Assembly (NCBI GenBank): GCA_047967505.1
Contig: CM106539.1
Strand: one strand, 5' to 3'
Length of the DNA stretch: 64,000 nt
Source of the DNA: Dipteris shenzhenensis
Taxonomy: Eukaryota > Polypodiophyta > Polypodiopsida > Gleicheniales
The notes under the pieces were generated by a model. That model was not told the origin of the DNA. It did not search any database and saw only the letters and a program-made list of their open reading frames with translations. Every line of letters starts with the position of its first letter. Within the stretch, counting starts at the first letter, position 1. The position numbers and the translations under genes are program-made. Below, one piece after another: positions 23,947 to 35,612 of this stretch.

Positions 23947-24812
23947 GAGAGGGTCTAACCTAGATATTGGGCAGTGTCTATCTCTCTTACAAGGCAAAAA
24001 ATAATTGAAAGACTTCAAAATATGAGCACTTGATGTAGCAAAGACTAGTGACCAATATTCAATCAATGATGCTTCTTCTTACATGCTTCATAGAAATGGC
24101 TAAAATGAATACTTTCCAATCAAAACCAGGTCTAGAAATTCAAAACAAAACTGAAGCCACACTTGTACTGAAGTTATTGAAAGTTTCAAAAAACCAGAAA
24201 TGCTAGAGTAGCATTTAATGTAGCATCATCTTCAAAAACTTGTCCAAAACTGTCAAAACTAAAAGGCTGAACTTGGAGGGCTTGTAGCTCACTCTTCAAA
24301 GCAAGGAAAAGAGGGCTTTCTGAAGCAAAAGAAAGCTCATATACCAGAGAGGGTCCAGCACAGAGGTTGGACGAAATGGTGTGCACTTTTGCCCGAGAGA
24401 GTTGCTACAGGCTGAACCTGAGTTTTGACGATTTCTCCCTCATTACTGAACCAAATGACCTGAAAAATGGCTCAAAATCTTTGTCTTGAGGTCGCCCATC
24501 TATCCTAAGAGGGCTCAGGCAATGGCGGAGTAGGCAGGGAGTATTGAGCAATAGAAGAAATGGCAAAAAATGCGCTGTTTGGGGAATGGCGGCCACCACA
24601 GACGTTTTTTCTTCAATTTCTTGTAGGTGGAAGTTTGCCCATACTAGAGGAGTTTCCAGCTCAAAGGGTTTGGGCAATGGTCGTTTGTAGGCGGAGAACC
24701 AAGCTCTCAAAGATTTTGGGAAGAAGGAGGAAGATGGGGAAGAAGAAGATGAAGAAGAAGATGATGATGTGGCAAAAATGGGCTCAAGGGGGATCAAAGG
24801 GCTCTGATACCA

Positions 24813-25110
24813 TGTTGGAAAGCTGAAACGAAAGGAAAGAGTGGACACAAACTCAGAATACTTGCATTACTTGCATTGTAGAATGAAGAACAGTGAGGTC
24901 CTTAAGTAGGCACCTCATACATGCTCACTGACATCACTGATGACTTCAGAGCTCCACAATCATCTCCTCAATCTGCTCCTAGATTCTCTCAATCATCCTA
25001 TGTGGCTCTCCACCACCTAACTGTGCTTGTGGGCACCTAACTGTGCCTCTAGCACTCACACATAGAAACATAAGGTGTGCCTGAGGCATACACCTTGAGA
25101 TATCCCAACA
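24813..25110 (-). repeat. LTR of the gag-only element (5' side)
   Basis: 298 bp, near-identical to 22446-22743; followed inward by the primer-binding site. Confidence 0.9.
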
Positions 25111-25705
25111 ATTAGTAGTCTCAAGGAATGGAATGTTGACCAAGCAGTGAGGAGAGATGCAAGAATTTGAGAAGGCTTTCCATTAACACAGATGGAGAGA
25201 GAAGAGTTTGATTTGCAGAGGTGCGCAAAAAGGGAGGAATCTGCAAAGATAAGAGAGAGAGAAATACTTTTAAAGAAGATGATAAACGCACCTGCATGAT
25301 ATGGCAGACTTGTTGAGTGACCTTCATTATTGCTCCAATTGGCATGGGCAATTTGATGCGGATGCCAAAGAAAGAATAATGTCCCAACAAATCGATTATC
25401 AAGAAACAATCTCCGAGTAATTGAGTTTCTTCCATCAATGTAATAATATTGAGGATTCAAAAGTGGAGTCGATGGAAGAATGGGTTGTTGAGCAGGTAAG
25501 AGATACCAATGGTGATATCTTCCAGTGATATGTTTTGGGTTTTTACTGATGTTGTAACCAAGGCCAGAAGCCCAGTAGGGATGATCCTTATTTTTTATTG
25601 TCTGCAACAAGCCTGGTCAGGCTAAGCAAACCATATTATAATGTAAAGATAGTTTGCTTTTGAGTCCCTGTTGATAGCTTGCATGTCTTCTCTTTCTCTT
25701 ACACA
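25111..25705 (+). other. Unidentified coding-like fragment between two LTR elements
   Basis: Read in the plus sense after removing the inserted element at 22446-25110, the frame continues as SLKEWNVDQAVRRDARI, then (past a stop) EGFPLTQMEREEFDLQRC, and further EWVVEQ before a GTAAGAG near 25495. It looks like a broken exon of a host or transposon gene. No family was recognised. The opposite strand has a longer ORF (25056-25610) without recognisable features. Confidence 0.3.
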
Positions 25706-25710
25706 TTGCA

Positions 25711-28210
25711 TGTTGAAGCATTAATGGAACAATGAGCACTTTATTCATGGAGGATGCCCAATATATAGGCAAGAGAGCATACATCTGTGACATCATCAAT
25801 GATCTTAGGATGGAATCCTTAGATCCTATAATCACTCCTTGATTCTCTTAATCACACTAGAACCTTCTAGCACACCTACACTCACACACTCGTAGCATAG
25901 AACTCTTAGCCCATAGGCACACACCCATACATCAATTTGTCCTTCATTTCCCCCCACAAATTGATGACCTCACCCCTCAAGTAGTACATGTGATGCTCCA
26001 TGGTTTGCCCACCATCATGTGGCAACACACATGGCCCCAACCTGTGACTCACTCCTAGGACTCTTGGTTTACAACTGGGAGATATACAATGACTATGTAT
26101 GGAAATCCCCATGAGTCCAACAAGGAAAATCTCAAACAAAAGACTAATAATCATTTAAGGATGGACTATCCATGGCTAAAAACCATTATTGACCTCACAC
26201 AAAAACAACTTAGAAAACATATGGGTCATCACCCTTGTCAAAATTGACTTGGGTGGTGAAAATAGTGAGAACTTTAACATCCTCTGGTTCTTCTTCTTCT
26301 TCTGTCTTTGCTTATTCCACAAGGTTTGCTGAACGTCTCTTCTTTGCATAGCATTCTTTCTCAAAATGTCTAGGTTTTCCACAAAAGTTGCACTTCATCT
26401 TGCTCTTGCCCTTGAAGTTGCTTTTGGCCAAATATGCCCCATGTTCTTTGTAGTCATTCCTCTATTTGATTTTCCTTTCCTCTTCCAAGAGGGATGCCTC
26501 AATTTCCAACAAACTAATCTTTGGTATATTGGTGAGAGTGGTGACAATAGTGCCATATTCCTCAGTTAGGCTTCTAAGTAAGATAGCAATTACAATGTCT
26601 TCATCAAGATTAAACTTGATGCCAGATAACTTAGTCAGTATGCTCTTCATGGAATTTAAATGTGAAGAGATGGATTCTCCTTTATATAATTTCATATCAA
26701 AGAATTTGATGAGCAAGCTAAACTTGGAACATCTCTCGTGTGCTCCAAAGACAAGCTCAAGATGAGTCCATGCAGCATGAGCAGTCTCACAGCCATCAAT
26801 GTGGTGGATAAAAGAATCACTCAATCCAAGAGCAATTATGGCTAGTGCTTTTTCATCCTTAGGGAGCCATAAAGCTTCTCCTTCCCTAGTTGTTGGTTTC
26901 TTTTCTTTTCCATCAGCCACATTCTAGATCCCCTTTTTCATGAGGATAAATTTCAGTTTGGTCTGCCAAGTATGAAAACCCTCTCCCTCAAACTTATCTA
27001 TCTTGATTTTGGAGGCCATTTGGGAAGGTCTCACCAATTTAATGGTAGTGTCTAATCCATTTACAAAAGATTAGTCTTTATGAACAAAGAAATCACCTTC
27101 ACCATATAAATGCAAATTGCTAGATAAAAATTCAAAAAAACCTAGTTGTTTGGCATATGCATAACCAGTTGGCTTCTCCCAAATCCTCTTAATTGGGGTC
27201 TTCTTTACCTTGTACTTTGTCCTTCTTGTAGTCTTCTTCAAAGCATTGGAAGAGCATTGAGAACTTGGCATTTTGACAAGAAATCAATGCCAAAACTGAA
27301 CTTCAAACTAAAAAAGCATTCTATGAACTGTACTTTAACCCCAATTCATACCTCAAGCATCAACTTAGCATTTAATTTAGCATTGAACTTCAAGAACTAT
27401 AAAAAATGCTTGAAAAAAATAGAGCAACCTTGGAGGATCAAATTCAACCAAATGAGAGCAGCTCTTTGAGGGAATTTAATGTGCAATGAAAGGTCTACTA
27501 ATGGAGAATAGCCAGTACCAAGCTTGAGCAAAAAAACACGTCAGGTCACCATAGCCAGAAGCTTCATTGCTGATTGGTTTTTTCATTGATACGCCTCAGA
27601 TACTTGATCATTTGCCTTCAAAATTCACCAACAGCTGGCTCATAAGGTCTCCCAATAGTAGCTTAGAGCATTTGTCAAGGCATGGCTCCAGTAGGCAGAA
27701 TTTTGAGAAATGGAGTGGTTTGCAGATGAAGGCGACACTGGCTGTAGAAGAACTACATGTGAAATTCCTCTGGGGTGGAAGTGCACCCTAGTGAGGGGAA
27801 GCTACATCAGAGAGGGCTTGGGCAATGGTGGACTATATGTGGAGAACAAGCTTAAGGCATTTCAGGAAGGAAGGTGGGAGAGAAACCTTCATTTGGGGAA
27901 GATGAGGAATCTTGAGGAATCTAGGAGAATCTAGGGGCCTAGAGGTAGAATTCTAGACTAGGCTCATGGAGGCTTGTAAGCTAGCTCTGATACCACATGT
28001 TGAAGCATCAATGGAACAATGACCACTTTATTCATGGAGAATGCCCAATATATAGGCAAGAGAGCATACATCAGTGACATCATCAATGATCTCAGGATGG
28101 AATCCTTAGATCCTATAATCACTCCTTGATTCTCTCAGAACCTTCTAACACACCTACACTCACACACTCCTAGCCCATAGGCACACACCCATACATCAAT
28201 TTGTCCTTCA
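25711..28210 (-). mobile_element. Second, older gag-only LTR retrotransposon, about 2500 bp
   Basis: LTRs at 25711-25946 (236 bp) and 27998-28210 (213 bp), TGTTGAAGCAT...CCTTCA, differ by several substitutions and small deletions. Flanks TTGCA and TCGCA look like a 5-bp target duplication with one change. The primer-binding site (27984-27995) lies inside the right LTR, so it faces minus. Internal coding is only a decayed gag. Greater LTR divergence makes it older than its neighbour at 22446-25110. Confidence 0.87.
26312..27019 (-). pseudogene. Copia-type Gag with CCHC knuckle, two in-frame stops
   Basis: From MASKIKIDKFEGEGFHTWQ at 27019 one frame continues through the UBN2-like region (26920-26462) to a single zinc knuckle CNFCGKPRHFEKEC (about 26395-26350) and a stop at 26312. 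TAG codons interrupt it near 26925 and at 26462. It is homologous to the Gag at 23117-23946. Confidence 0.82.
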
Positions 28211-28389
28211 TCGCACACGTAAAGGGAGAATTATGCGAACAATTGAAGGGTCACCTACGATCCGCATTGTGCTCATAGAACTTGCGGGGTTGCCCATAGT
28301 TTGCATTGCAAATGAAAAAGGGTCTTCAAAACTATCCATTTCAAGATTTTTCAAAGTCCTTAGAATCATTGCAAAGTCTCTAGATGGGC

Positions 28390-29580
28390 ACACTTTTTAA
28401 AGCCCATTTTTGGGCACTTTCCAAGTCCCATTTTTATCTGCGCTAGCGCATATGAAAAGGTGCCATAGAATGTGCTCACTTTGAGAGTTTGCCATGTCCA
28501 ACAACATTTGTTAGGAGCTAGGTTACATCATGCCTGCTCTTCAAGAAAGGGGCATTTTCCAAGTCTCATTGAAAATGGGTCTTGGAAAGTGCCCATCTCC
28601 AGACTTTTCCATGTCCAACAACCATCAATAGGAGCTAAATTGCATCAAGCCTGGTATTGAAGAAAGGGGAATTTTCCAAGGCCCATTTTTGGCTGCGCTA
28701 GTGCAAATGACAATGGGCCTTGGAAAGTGCCCAATCTCTAGACTTTGCCATGTCCAACAGCATTCATTAGGAGATGGGTTACGCCATGCCTGCTCTTCAA
28801 GAAAGGGGCATTTTTCAAGGCCCATTTTTCGTTTGCGCTAGCGTAGATGAAAATGGGCCTTGAAAAGTGTCCATCTCCAAACTTTGCCATGTCCAACAAC
28901 ATTAGTTAGGAGCTGGGTTACATCATGCCTGCTCTTCAAGAAAGGGGCGTTTTCCAAGGCCTATTTTGTCTGCGCTAGCACAAATGAAAATGGTCCTTGG
29001 AAAGTGCCCATCTCCTGACTTTGCCATGTCCAACAACATTCGCTAGGAGCTGGGTTATGTCATGCCTCCTCTTTAAGAAAGGGGAATTTTCCAAGGCCCA
29101 TTTTTGTCTGTGCTAGCGAAGATGAAAATGGACCTTAGAAAGTGCCATCTCTAGACTTTGCCATGTCCAGATATTCAAGAAAGGTTCATTAGGGCATTTT
29201 TGAAGGCACTTCTAGAGACTCCTTTTCGTCTATGCTAGTGCAAATGAAAACGAGCCTAGAAAGTTCTCATTCCAGGACTTTTCCATGTACAACAACCTTC
29301 ACCCGTAGTTGCATTGTATCATGTCCATCTATTTGAGAAAGGGAAAGTAGGGCATTCTTGAAGGCACTTCCGGAGGCTTGTTTTTTTCTGCACTAGCGCA
29401 GATGAAAATGGGCCTTGGAAAGTACTCATTCTGGGATGCTGCCATGTCCAACAACCTTCACCACGAGCTACATTGCATCATATCTAGCTATTCAAGAAAG
29501 GGTCAGTAGGGCATTCTTGAAGGCACTTTTGGAGGCTCGTTTTCATCTACGTTAGCACAGATGAAAACGGGCCATGCATT
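28390..29580. repeat. Satellite-like tandem array, about 138-bp unit, 8 or more copies
   Basis: The phrase CCATGTCCAACAAC recurs near 28492, 28609, 28748, 28888, 29024, 29161, 29283 and 29442, a period of 117-159 bp centred on 138. Each unit also carries GCCTTGGAAAGTGCCCAT, CTTCAAGAAAGG and a palindromic TGCGCTAGCGCA or variant. Units diverge toward both ends. No protein coding is evident. Confidence 0.88.
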
Positions 29581-29709
29581 AGGAAGAATTGGGGTCTCAA
29601 AAGGACCTCATAAGGAATGGATTAGGGAATGCTTAGTGGGCTAATGCAAGGGGCTTGGAGGGTCCCAAAGAGGCCTAACCAGCCCAACCTAGGTGGGTTA
29701 AGCCCACAT

Positions 29710-30130
29710 GTGAGCCCACCTCCCCCCCCATCAATGAGGGGAGGGGGCCACTTTTTGAAATTTGAATTTCAAATTTCGAATCTCCCTCCCTCCCTCTCTC
29801 TCTCTCCCTCCCTCCCTCCCTCCCTCCCTCCCTCCTCCTCCCTCTCCCTCTCCCTCTCCCTCCCTCCCCCTCTCTCCTCCTCTCCCCTCCTCTGTCTTGC
29901 TCCTCCTCCTCCCTCTCCCCTCCTCCTCCTCCTTTTGGCTCCTCCTCCCTCCTTCCTCTCCCCTCCTTCTCCAGCCGCCCAGGCTCCCTCTCCTCTGCTC
30001 CTCCCTCCTACAGAATCTCTCCCCTCCTCCTCCCTTCTGTAGCATATCTCCCCTCCTCCTCCCTTCTTCCTTGCTACTCTCTCCCTCTCACTACTCCATC
30101 TTTGCTAGCTCTCCCCTACATTTTAGTCTG
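29710..30130. repeat. CT-rich low-complexity tract
   Basis: CCCTCC/CTCTCC simple sequence covers about 29775-30075. Long ORFs on both strands here are composition artefacts (poly Pro/Ser/Leu or Glu/Gly/Arg). Confidence 0.85.
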
Positions 30131-30158
30131 CATCACTGATACCTCTCTTTGAGTACTC

Positions 30159-32639
30159 ATGGCACCATTCGAGGACATATCCAACAAGTACCATGTGAGC
30201 CTACAACTTGAGGTAGAATATGCAAGCACACGACGCTGTTTGGGATATAGTGGAACTCCTCAAAGTGTGCTCCACAGTCTTCAATTGCAAGGGAAGAGGC
30301 ATCTTGACCTTTGGGTGGATGGAAACTTGTATCCTTTAGACCCTTCCACCCAAAGAGTCCTCCTTTTCATACAGTGCATGATGTTCAGTTTGTTGGCAAG
30401 GGACATGCTGGATTGCTCGGTTATTGCAATCGATTGAACCATTCTCAGACATTGGCTATGCAAGCAAGCGAGGTGCAGAGAGCCCAAGCAGAAGAACTTG
30501 CACATTTGGGAAATATTACTATTGTGGCAATGCATAATAGTATGCAGGATCTCCAATTGCAAAACAAAGAGCTCAGTGACAAAGCACATGCACTGGACTT
30601 GGAGCGACATGAATTGGAAGAATCAATCCAGAAGCTCATTGAAAGCAAACAAGATTTGGAAAGGTCTATCTATGGCCGAGTTCAACGTGCTATTGAGAAG
30701 GAACTAGAGAAGTCGATAGAATGAGTACAAAAGTTGAAGGGAACACCTTTGGGACTGTAGGAGAGGAAAAGACAATTGCAATCTATGGATGCATTGTCAA
30801 CCAATAGTGGTGCTCGAAAGAGGAGAATACGGGTTGCAAGATTAGTTCCCCAAATTTTCAATGAAATCTCTTACTCCAAAATATTCATGGTATTGCATTG
30901 TTTCCACTAGGACTTATTTGTACTCTACTTTAGGAATTTCATGGAGGATGTGATGTGAACAATGGAAATGGATGATAGTGATCCTTCATATGTTCTAAGA
31001 AGTTTAATAAAGCCAAGTGATGTCATGGAAGTGTTGAAGGACCCTAGACAAAAAGGGCTACGTGAACAAGTTGCTAGAGAGGTAATGAAGGACTTCAAGG
31101 GACTCGTGCAAGCAAAGGAGGTTCTTGGAGCTTGTGATGCTACTGCTATAAGTCGTGAAGCTTACAACTCTATTCTTAAAATTTTCAAGTTTGCTATGGA
31201 GGAAAAGTATAAGATATCTACAATGCCATTGCCAACACCGTGGTTTGTAAGGCTTGGACGTCAAGAAACAAACCAATGTGCTAGAGAAAAGCTTCGAGGA
31301 TACCATTGTGTAAGTGGCACAATGACTTGGAAGAGTAAAAAGAAATCTGGCATCTAAACATTTGAGATGAATGCTTTCAATAATGTTTACGTGGATGTAG
31401 AGAATTTGTAGAGAGCCACGGTCAAATTCTATGGGATGAGAGAAGAAGGTAAGAGAAATTCCCTATTTGCATTCAACTTTATTTCTTCTCATTTCTATAT
31501 CCTTACTATATTTCTCTTTTATTGTACAGATGGCAAGCTAGTATTTGCTATAAAAATGGATGAAGCTCAGTTGGTAAAAGAGCACAAGCTAGAAAGGGTG
31601 AGCATTTGTATTATGAACGACACCTTGTGTTTTGTTCAAGGGGATAAGGAAGTTGAGCAGGGGAGAAGGACATATGGTGGCTTGTAGCCTTTGAGACCCT
31701 AAAGGAGTGCCATGAGACATTGAAGTGGGTTTTGGAGAGAACCAGCATCCCGTCTATTACTCAAAGAAAAGACGCAGGGCAAACATTAATAGTGGATGGG
31801 CATGGAACGTTTCAAGTTGAATGGCATCTAGTTGGTGATTTGAAGACCCTCAAGTGCTTGTATGGTTGTGATATAGGTGCAGATGCAAAATGGACATGCT
31901 TGTATTGCACCCACTCTCAAAAGATGCAAAAGGGAAGCCTATAGTGGGAAAATGGCATCCTTTCTTGCAACCAAAGTGCAGCCCCTGATCGTCACAAAAA
32001 GGATCCTAAGTGGGACCCCATTCTACCAATTCCATTGGAGCGGGTACATGTGTGTACTTTGCATGCTGAACTGTGTATACTTGTTGATAAGTTACTCTAT
32101 CTCCATCTAGTTTATGCTTGGAATTTGAGGCCACATCAAGTATCTACACAATGCATTGCAAAAGTTGAAGAACTACTCTATTTAATGGGACTTCACGGAG
32201 GCAATGTGAAGCTTAAGTAGGACAAGAAACAATCAGGAAAGACACAAAATCTTCCTGCTAAAGTGTCCATGGGTGGAGGAAAGGCAAGGAGGTCCTTGTC
32301 CATAATGCTGATAAAGAAAAACATACATTGGCTCAAAACACCCTAGGTTGGGAGTACTGGAAAGCTTCATGTGAGTGCACTACAAGTCAAGCTTCACATC
32401 CACTAATTGCTACTTTGAGAGAAAAACTCTAGAAAAAGCTTGATGCATTTATAAAGTTGCTTAGACAAGGTCAAATAGATGAGCTTTATTATGAGAGATT
32501 CAGGACAACGTTGGGAATTAGGCGAGATTTGGGGTCTCAAAAGGGCCTCCAATCAGTGTTTCCTAATTTCAAGGGATTAGAGAGTGATTTGAAGTGTACC
32601 AATGAGAGTGCTAGAAGGTGTGGGGCAATGGCCTGTTGA
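30159..32639 (+). pseudogene. Decayed multi-exon gene, probably transposon-derived, family unknown
   Basis: Plus-strand pieces read in order. MAPFEDISNKYHVSLQLEVEY (30159) shifts frame near 30330 and continues into a coiled-coil region to 30724. MEMDDSDPSYVLRSLIK (30962-31357) follows, then DGKLVFAIKMDEAQLVKEHK after an acceptor near 31530. VEWHLVGDLKTLKCLYGCDI with a zinc-type CLYC lies at about 31820-31910, and then DPKWDPILPIPLERVHVCTLHAELC to about 32080. Stops and shifts interrupt it throughout. The metal-binding CLYC followed by a VHVCTLHAEL block gives the impression of a DNA-transposon protein, but I cannot assign a superfamily. There may be more than one source gene. Confidence 0.5.
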
Positions 32640-32962
32640 GGTGGAGGGTGGGTAGGCCTGCAGAGAGCCCCTATTGGTTGCTCCCCTTACACTAGGGACC
32701 ACCCAAACCATCCCCCCCCTCTTAACCCATGTTTGACCCTCCTACCAGGTGCACCTCCCCCACATGAGCCCAAAACTACCTTCAATGCGATGGTAGGGCC
32801 CTTGTGGCAAATTTTTCTTCTCCCCTCCCTCTTTCTAGGACCTCTGCCCCCCACTATTCTGGTCCAGCCTGCCAAATCACTCAGATTTGAACCAAATCCC
32901 ACACATTTTCCTGCCCCCTCTCTTTCTCTGCTCCCTCCTGCTCTCTGGCATGCTTGCTGCAA

Positions 32963-33010
<48 letters not shown>

Positions 33011-33020
33011 CTCTTCCTCT
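32640..33020. repeat. Spacer with (CT)n microsatellite at about 32968-33008
   Basis: Proline-rich, C-rich sequence is followed by about 20 uninterrupted CT dinucleotides. The ORFs here are composition artefacts. Confidence 0.8.
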
Positions 33021-33225
33021 CCTGTGCCTCTGTTGGAGCTGCTCTGTCCCTCTTCTTCTCCCTCTCCTGTGCCTCTGTTGCTATTGCTCTGTCCCTCTCC
33101 TTCTCCCTCTTTTGTGCCTCTGTTGCTACTGCTCTGTCCCTTTCCTTCTCCCTCTCCTGTGCCTCTGTTGCTGCTGCTCTGTCCCTCTCCTTCTCCCTCT
33201 TCTGTGCCTCTGTTGGAGCTGCATT
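33021..33225. repeat. 45-bp minisatellite, about 4.5 copies
   Basis: Units start at 33021, 33066, 33111, 33156 and 33201, each with the phrase TGTGCCTCTGTTG then GCTCTGTCCCT. 45 is a multiple of three, so frames remain open across it. Confidence 0.9.
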
Positions 33226-33270
33226 GCCTTGTGTAGGAGTCCCATTCTTGTTGTTACAACCTTTGCAAGC

Positions 33271-34552
33271 ATGGTGAGGAGAAAGGCTACAAGACCACAC
33301 AATGCTGTGACCTCTTGTGTCTTCCACAACACCAGAAATGCATTGGATGAGTGGATCCCTTGCACCTAGAGCTTAAATGACTGGATAGTGATGAAAGGAT
33401 CACCCAAAAGTTCACATAAGCTTCCCAAGAGCAAGAGAGGTGACATCTTGCATGAGTGGAAGGGGCGCATCTTGAAGTTTAAGTTTGGGAAGAAAGGACG
33501 GCTCACAAAAGTGCAACATGTTTACATGGGAAAAGATATGCAGCTTCCTCCATCATTCAATCAATCTAGGATACCATCACACTGTGAGCCTTTCTATCTA
33601 TGTATCTTTTTCACTTGTAAGTGTAATGAGTCCATTTGGAAATTTTGTGTTTGGTTTCTAAGAGCTCTTATTCATGGTGGCAGATGTTTTCCCTTCAGAC
33701 CTCGAGGAGTGGGAACCAGTTGAATCATTCATAGGCAAGTTCATTGCGATTCATGAGGATTTAGGTAAGCAAATGCATGCCGGGGAGAAGTTGGCCTCCT
33801 TGCAAATGAAGAATGTGTATTGGTATAATGCAACATACATCACTCCAACAACATCATCAAGCTATGGCCGTCTGCAAACCATTGCACCACCACAACTTCA
33901 AGACATGGATTGCTGCAATGTGGACTTGAGGACATTGCAATCATACAAGGACAAGATTGCAAAGGATGTGGGCATGGCCATGAAGTTTACATTTGGATCC
34001 AAATGGGCAAGGTTATATTGGTTTATGCCTTTGCACATTTTTTCTTCTTTATTTTAGAATATACATATGCATAGAACAAAAACTATGAGGTCTTGCAAGC
34101 GTGTAGATGAAAATGCTCTTGAAGATTTACTTGGGATGAATTGGGGAACCAGGTCAGGTGACCAAAAGGGTGATGTGTTTCATGCATGTAAAGACAATGT
34201 GGTTATTAGATACCATTTGTCACACCAAATGTTGTATGTAGCTTTTCAGTACAGGCACTGGAAGAAAACAAATGGCCGGTGGCTTCCCCTAGACTCTAAT
34301 GATGAAGACAATACAGGGGTAAGTTTGTCTATTGATGTTGAAGAAGGAGATGTCAAGAATGTGAATGTCACATCGCAATGGACTCTAAGGGATGTGCGAG
34401 AACACCTATTGGTCATGGAGGATGGCATGTCAGAGTCCTTCTACTTTACCTTAAATGGTGGTAAGATCAACCACCGTGTGGAGAAGTGCATGCATAGTGC
34501 CAATTTCATTCCTCCTCCAACTTTGAAGATTGCTAACAATGTGTTTGACTAG
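33271..34552 (+). pseudogene. Unidentified gene with C-terminal ubiquitin-like region, in-frame TAG
   Basis: The first exon from ATG 33271 (MVRRKATRPHNAVTSCVFHN) has an in-frame TAG at 33367-33369 and continues in the same frame (HKLPKSKRGDILHEWKG) to about 33582, where an intron probably begins. A second exon starts after GGTGGCAG near 33684 (DVFPSDLEEWEPVESFIGKF) and ends near 34010. A third runs to TAG 34552. The last about 55 residues (TLRDVREHLLVMEDG, SFYFTLNGGKI, PPPTLKI) have the spacing of a ubiquitin-like beta-grasp fold. The frame change between exons 2 and 3 is unresolved. It could be a host gene or a transposon accessory gene. Confidence 0.45.
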
Positions 34553-34835
34553 TGCAACATTTAATTTTTTGTCTGTCAAATCCTAGTTATTGCTTCAAAA
34601 GATGATGGACAATTAAATTAAAATGTTATTTCTTTTAATGTTTTCTTTTTTCAGTTCATGGTGGTAAATATTTTTCAAAAAATTTGGGGATTTTATGATT
34701 AATTTTAATTTTTAGGGTTTTTATATATATTAAGGGGTAAGAGCTCTTTTTACATCACATTATCACTTTCACATTTAGAGAGCCATAGAAACTCCTGTCC
34801 TTAGAAGTTACTCCCTGCATCAACTGCTATTTGCC

Positions 34836-35609
34836 ATGGATTCAGCTAGAACTACGTTCCATGACTTCATCTCACGAACTGCATTTGTAGATCATGAGGA
34901 AGAGCTATTTTTAGTATTTGATAGGACTTTAAATTTCCTTGGCACATATATGCAAGCCAAGGATGACTTCTCAGATCTCATCCTTTACATGCAAGATAAT
35001 TTCTCAAATTTTGCATATACACTTGACCACACTTCAAAGAGATGGGTTCCCATAGATTACATGAAGTATAGGTTCGTAGAGGAACCCAAGTTTGTAAAGC
35101 GCTTGGCCCGCTTTTGTGACAACCTTACAGATGAAGGGTTTAGGACAATCGAAGTTCAAGACATCCTAGATGTAGGGATCACAGGAAATACAGGCACCAA
35201 ATTCCTTTCATGGAAGATGACACTCATCTTCCTTCTCCAAGAAGGAAATTTAGAGGAAGAAGCCTCATCGTCTAGCACCCCCTCTATCAGAACTGCTGAT
35301 CTGGTCGTAGACTCGGACATCTACATGGAAGAGAGTCTTGAAGATCCAACAGAGGAGATGGAAGCAGCTCAAGCATTGAGCCTAGTTCAAGAGCCCCCAG
35401 TAGAGCAAGAATCTGCATTGGAGACCGTTGACCCAGACTCAAAATTATGGTCCTTGTCCCCCCTCATCATCGATGGAGAAGAGTACGTATTCCTCCATGA
35501 CATAGAGATTCTTTTTGGACTACGAGAGGATGAGGCGCTCGGAGTCCTATCGGGGTTCGATGTTGACACAAGTGTCAAAGATCCCGAGGTTTTAGGTACT
35601 GAAGACTAG
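34836..35609 (+). CDS. Hypothetical protein, 257 residues
   Basis: A continuous ORF from ATG 34836 to TAG at 35607-35609. The N-terminal about 140 residues are mixed helix/strand-like (FHDFISRTAFVDHEEELFLV, KRWVPIDYMKYRFVEEPKF). The C-terminal part is acidic with an EEEASSSSTPS linker. No signal peptide, membrane segment or known motif was seen. A TATA-like stretch (TTTATATATATTAAGG) lies at 34719-34734, about 100 bp upstream, supporting a real transcription unit. It could continue into the frame at 35613 if the stop is bypassed by splicing. Confidence 0.5.
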   Translation: MDSARTTFHDFISRTAFVDHEEELFLVFDRTLNFLGTYMQAKDDFSDLILYMQDNFSNFAYTLDHTSKRWVPIDYMKYRFVEEPKFVKRLARFCDNLTDEGFRTIEVQDILDVGITGNTGTKFLSWKMTLIFLLQEGNLEEEASSSSTPSIRTADLVVDSDIYMEESLEDPTEEMEAAQALSLVQEPPVEQESALETVDPDSKLWSLSPLIIDGEEYVFLHDIEILFGLREDEALGVLSGFDVDTSVKDPEVLGTED

Positions 35610-35612
35610 ACA

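Larger units (their letters stand above)
22446..25110 (-). mobile_element. Gag-only LTR retrotransposon (TR-GAG type), 2665 bp
   Basis: LTRs of 298 bp lie at 22446-22743 and 24813-25110 (TGTTGGAAAGCTGAA...CCCAACA), differing at only a few bases, with the 5-bp duplication ATTAG on both sides (22441-22445 and 25111-25115). The tRNA-iMet primer site (24801-24812) abuts the right LTR and a G-rich purine tract abuts the left, so it faces minus. The only coding content is gag; no protease, integrase or reverse transcriptase is present, so it would depend on another Copia for movement. Confidence 0.92.

Noticed and set aside
29629-30139. Overlapping long ORFs on both strands
   Set aside because: They lie in a CT simple-sequence tract and translate to low-complexity Pro/Ser/Leu or Glu/Gly/Arg runs.
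32733-33369. Four ORFs of 107-167 codons on both strands
   Set aside because: Created by the (CT)n run and a 45-bp minisatellite whose length is a multiple of three.
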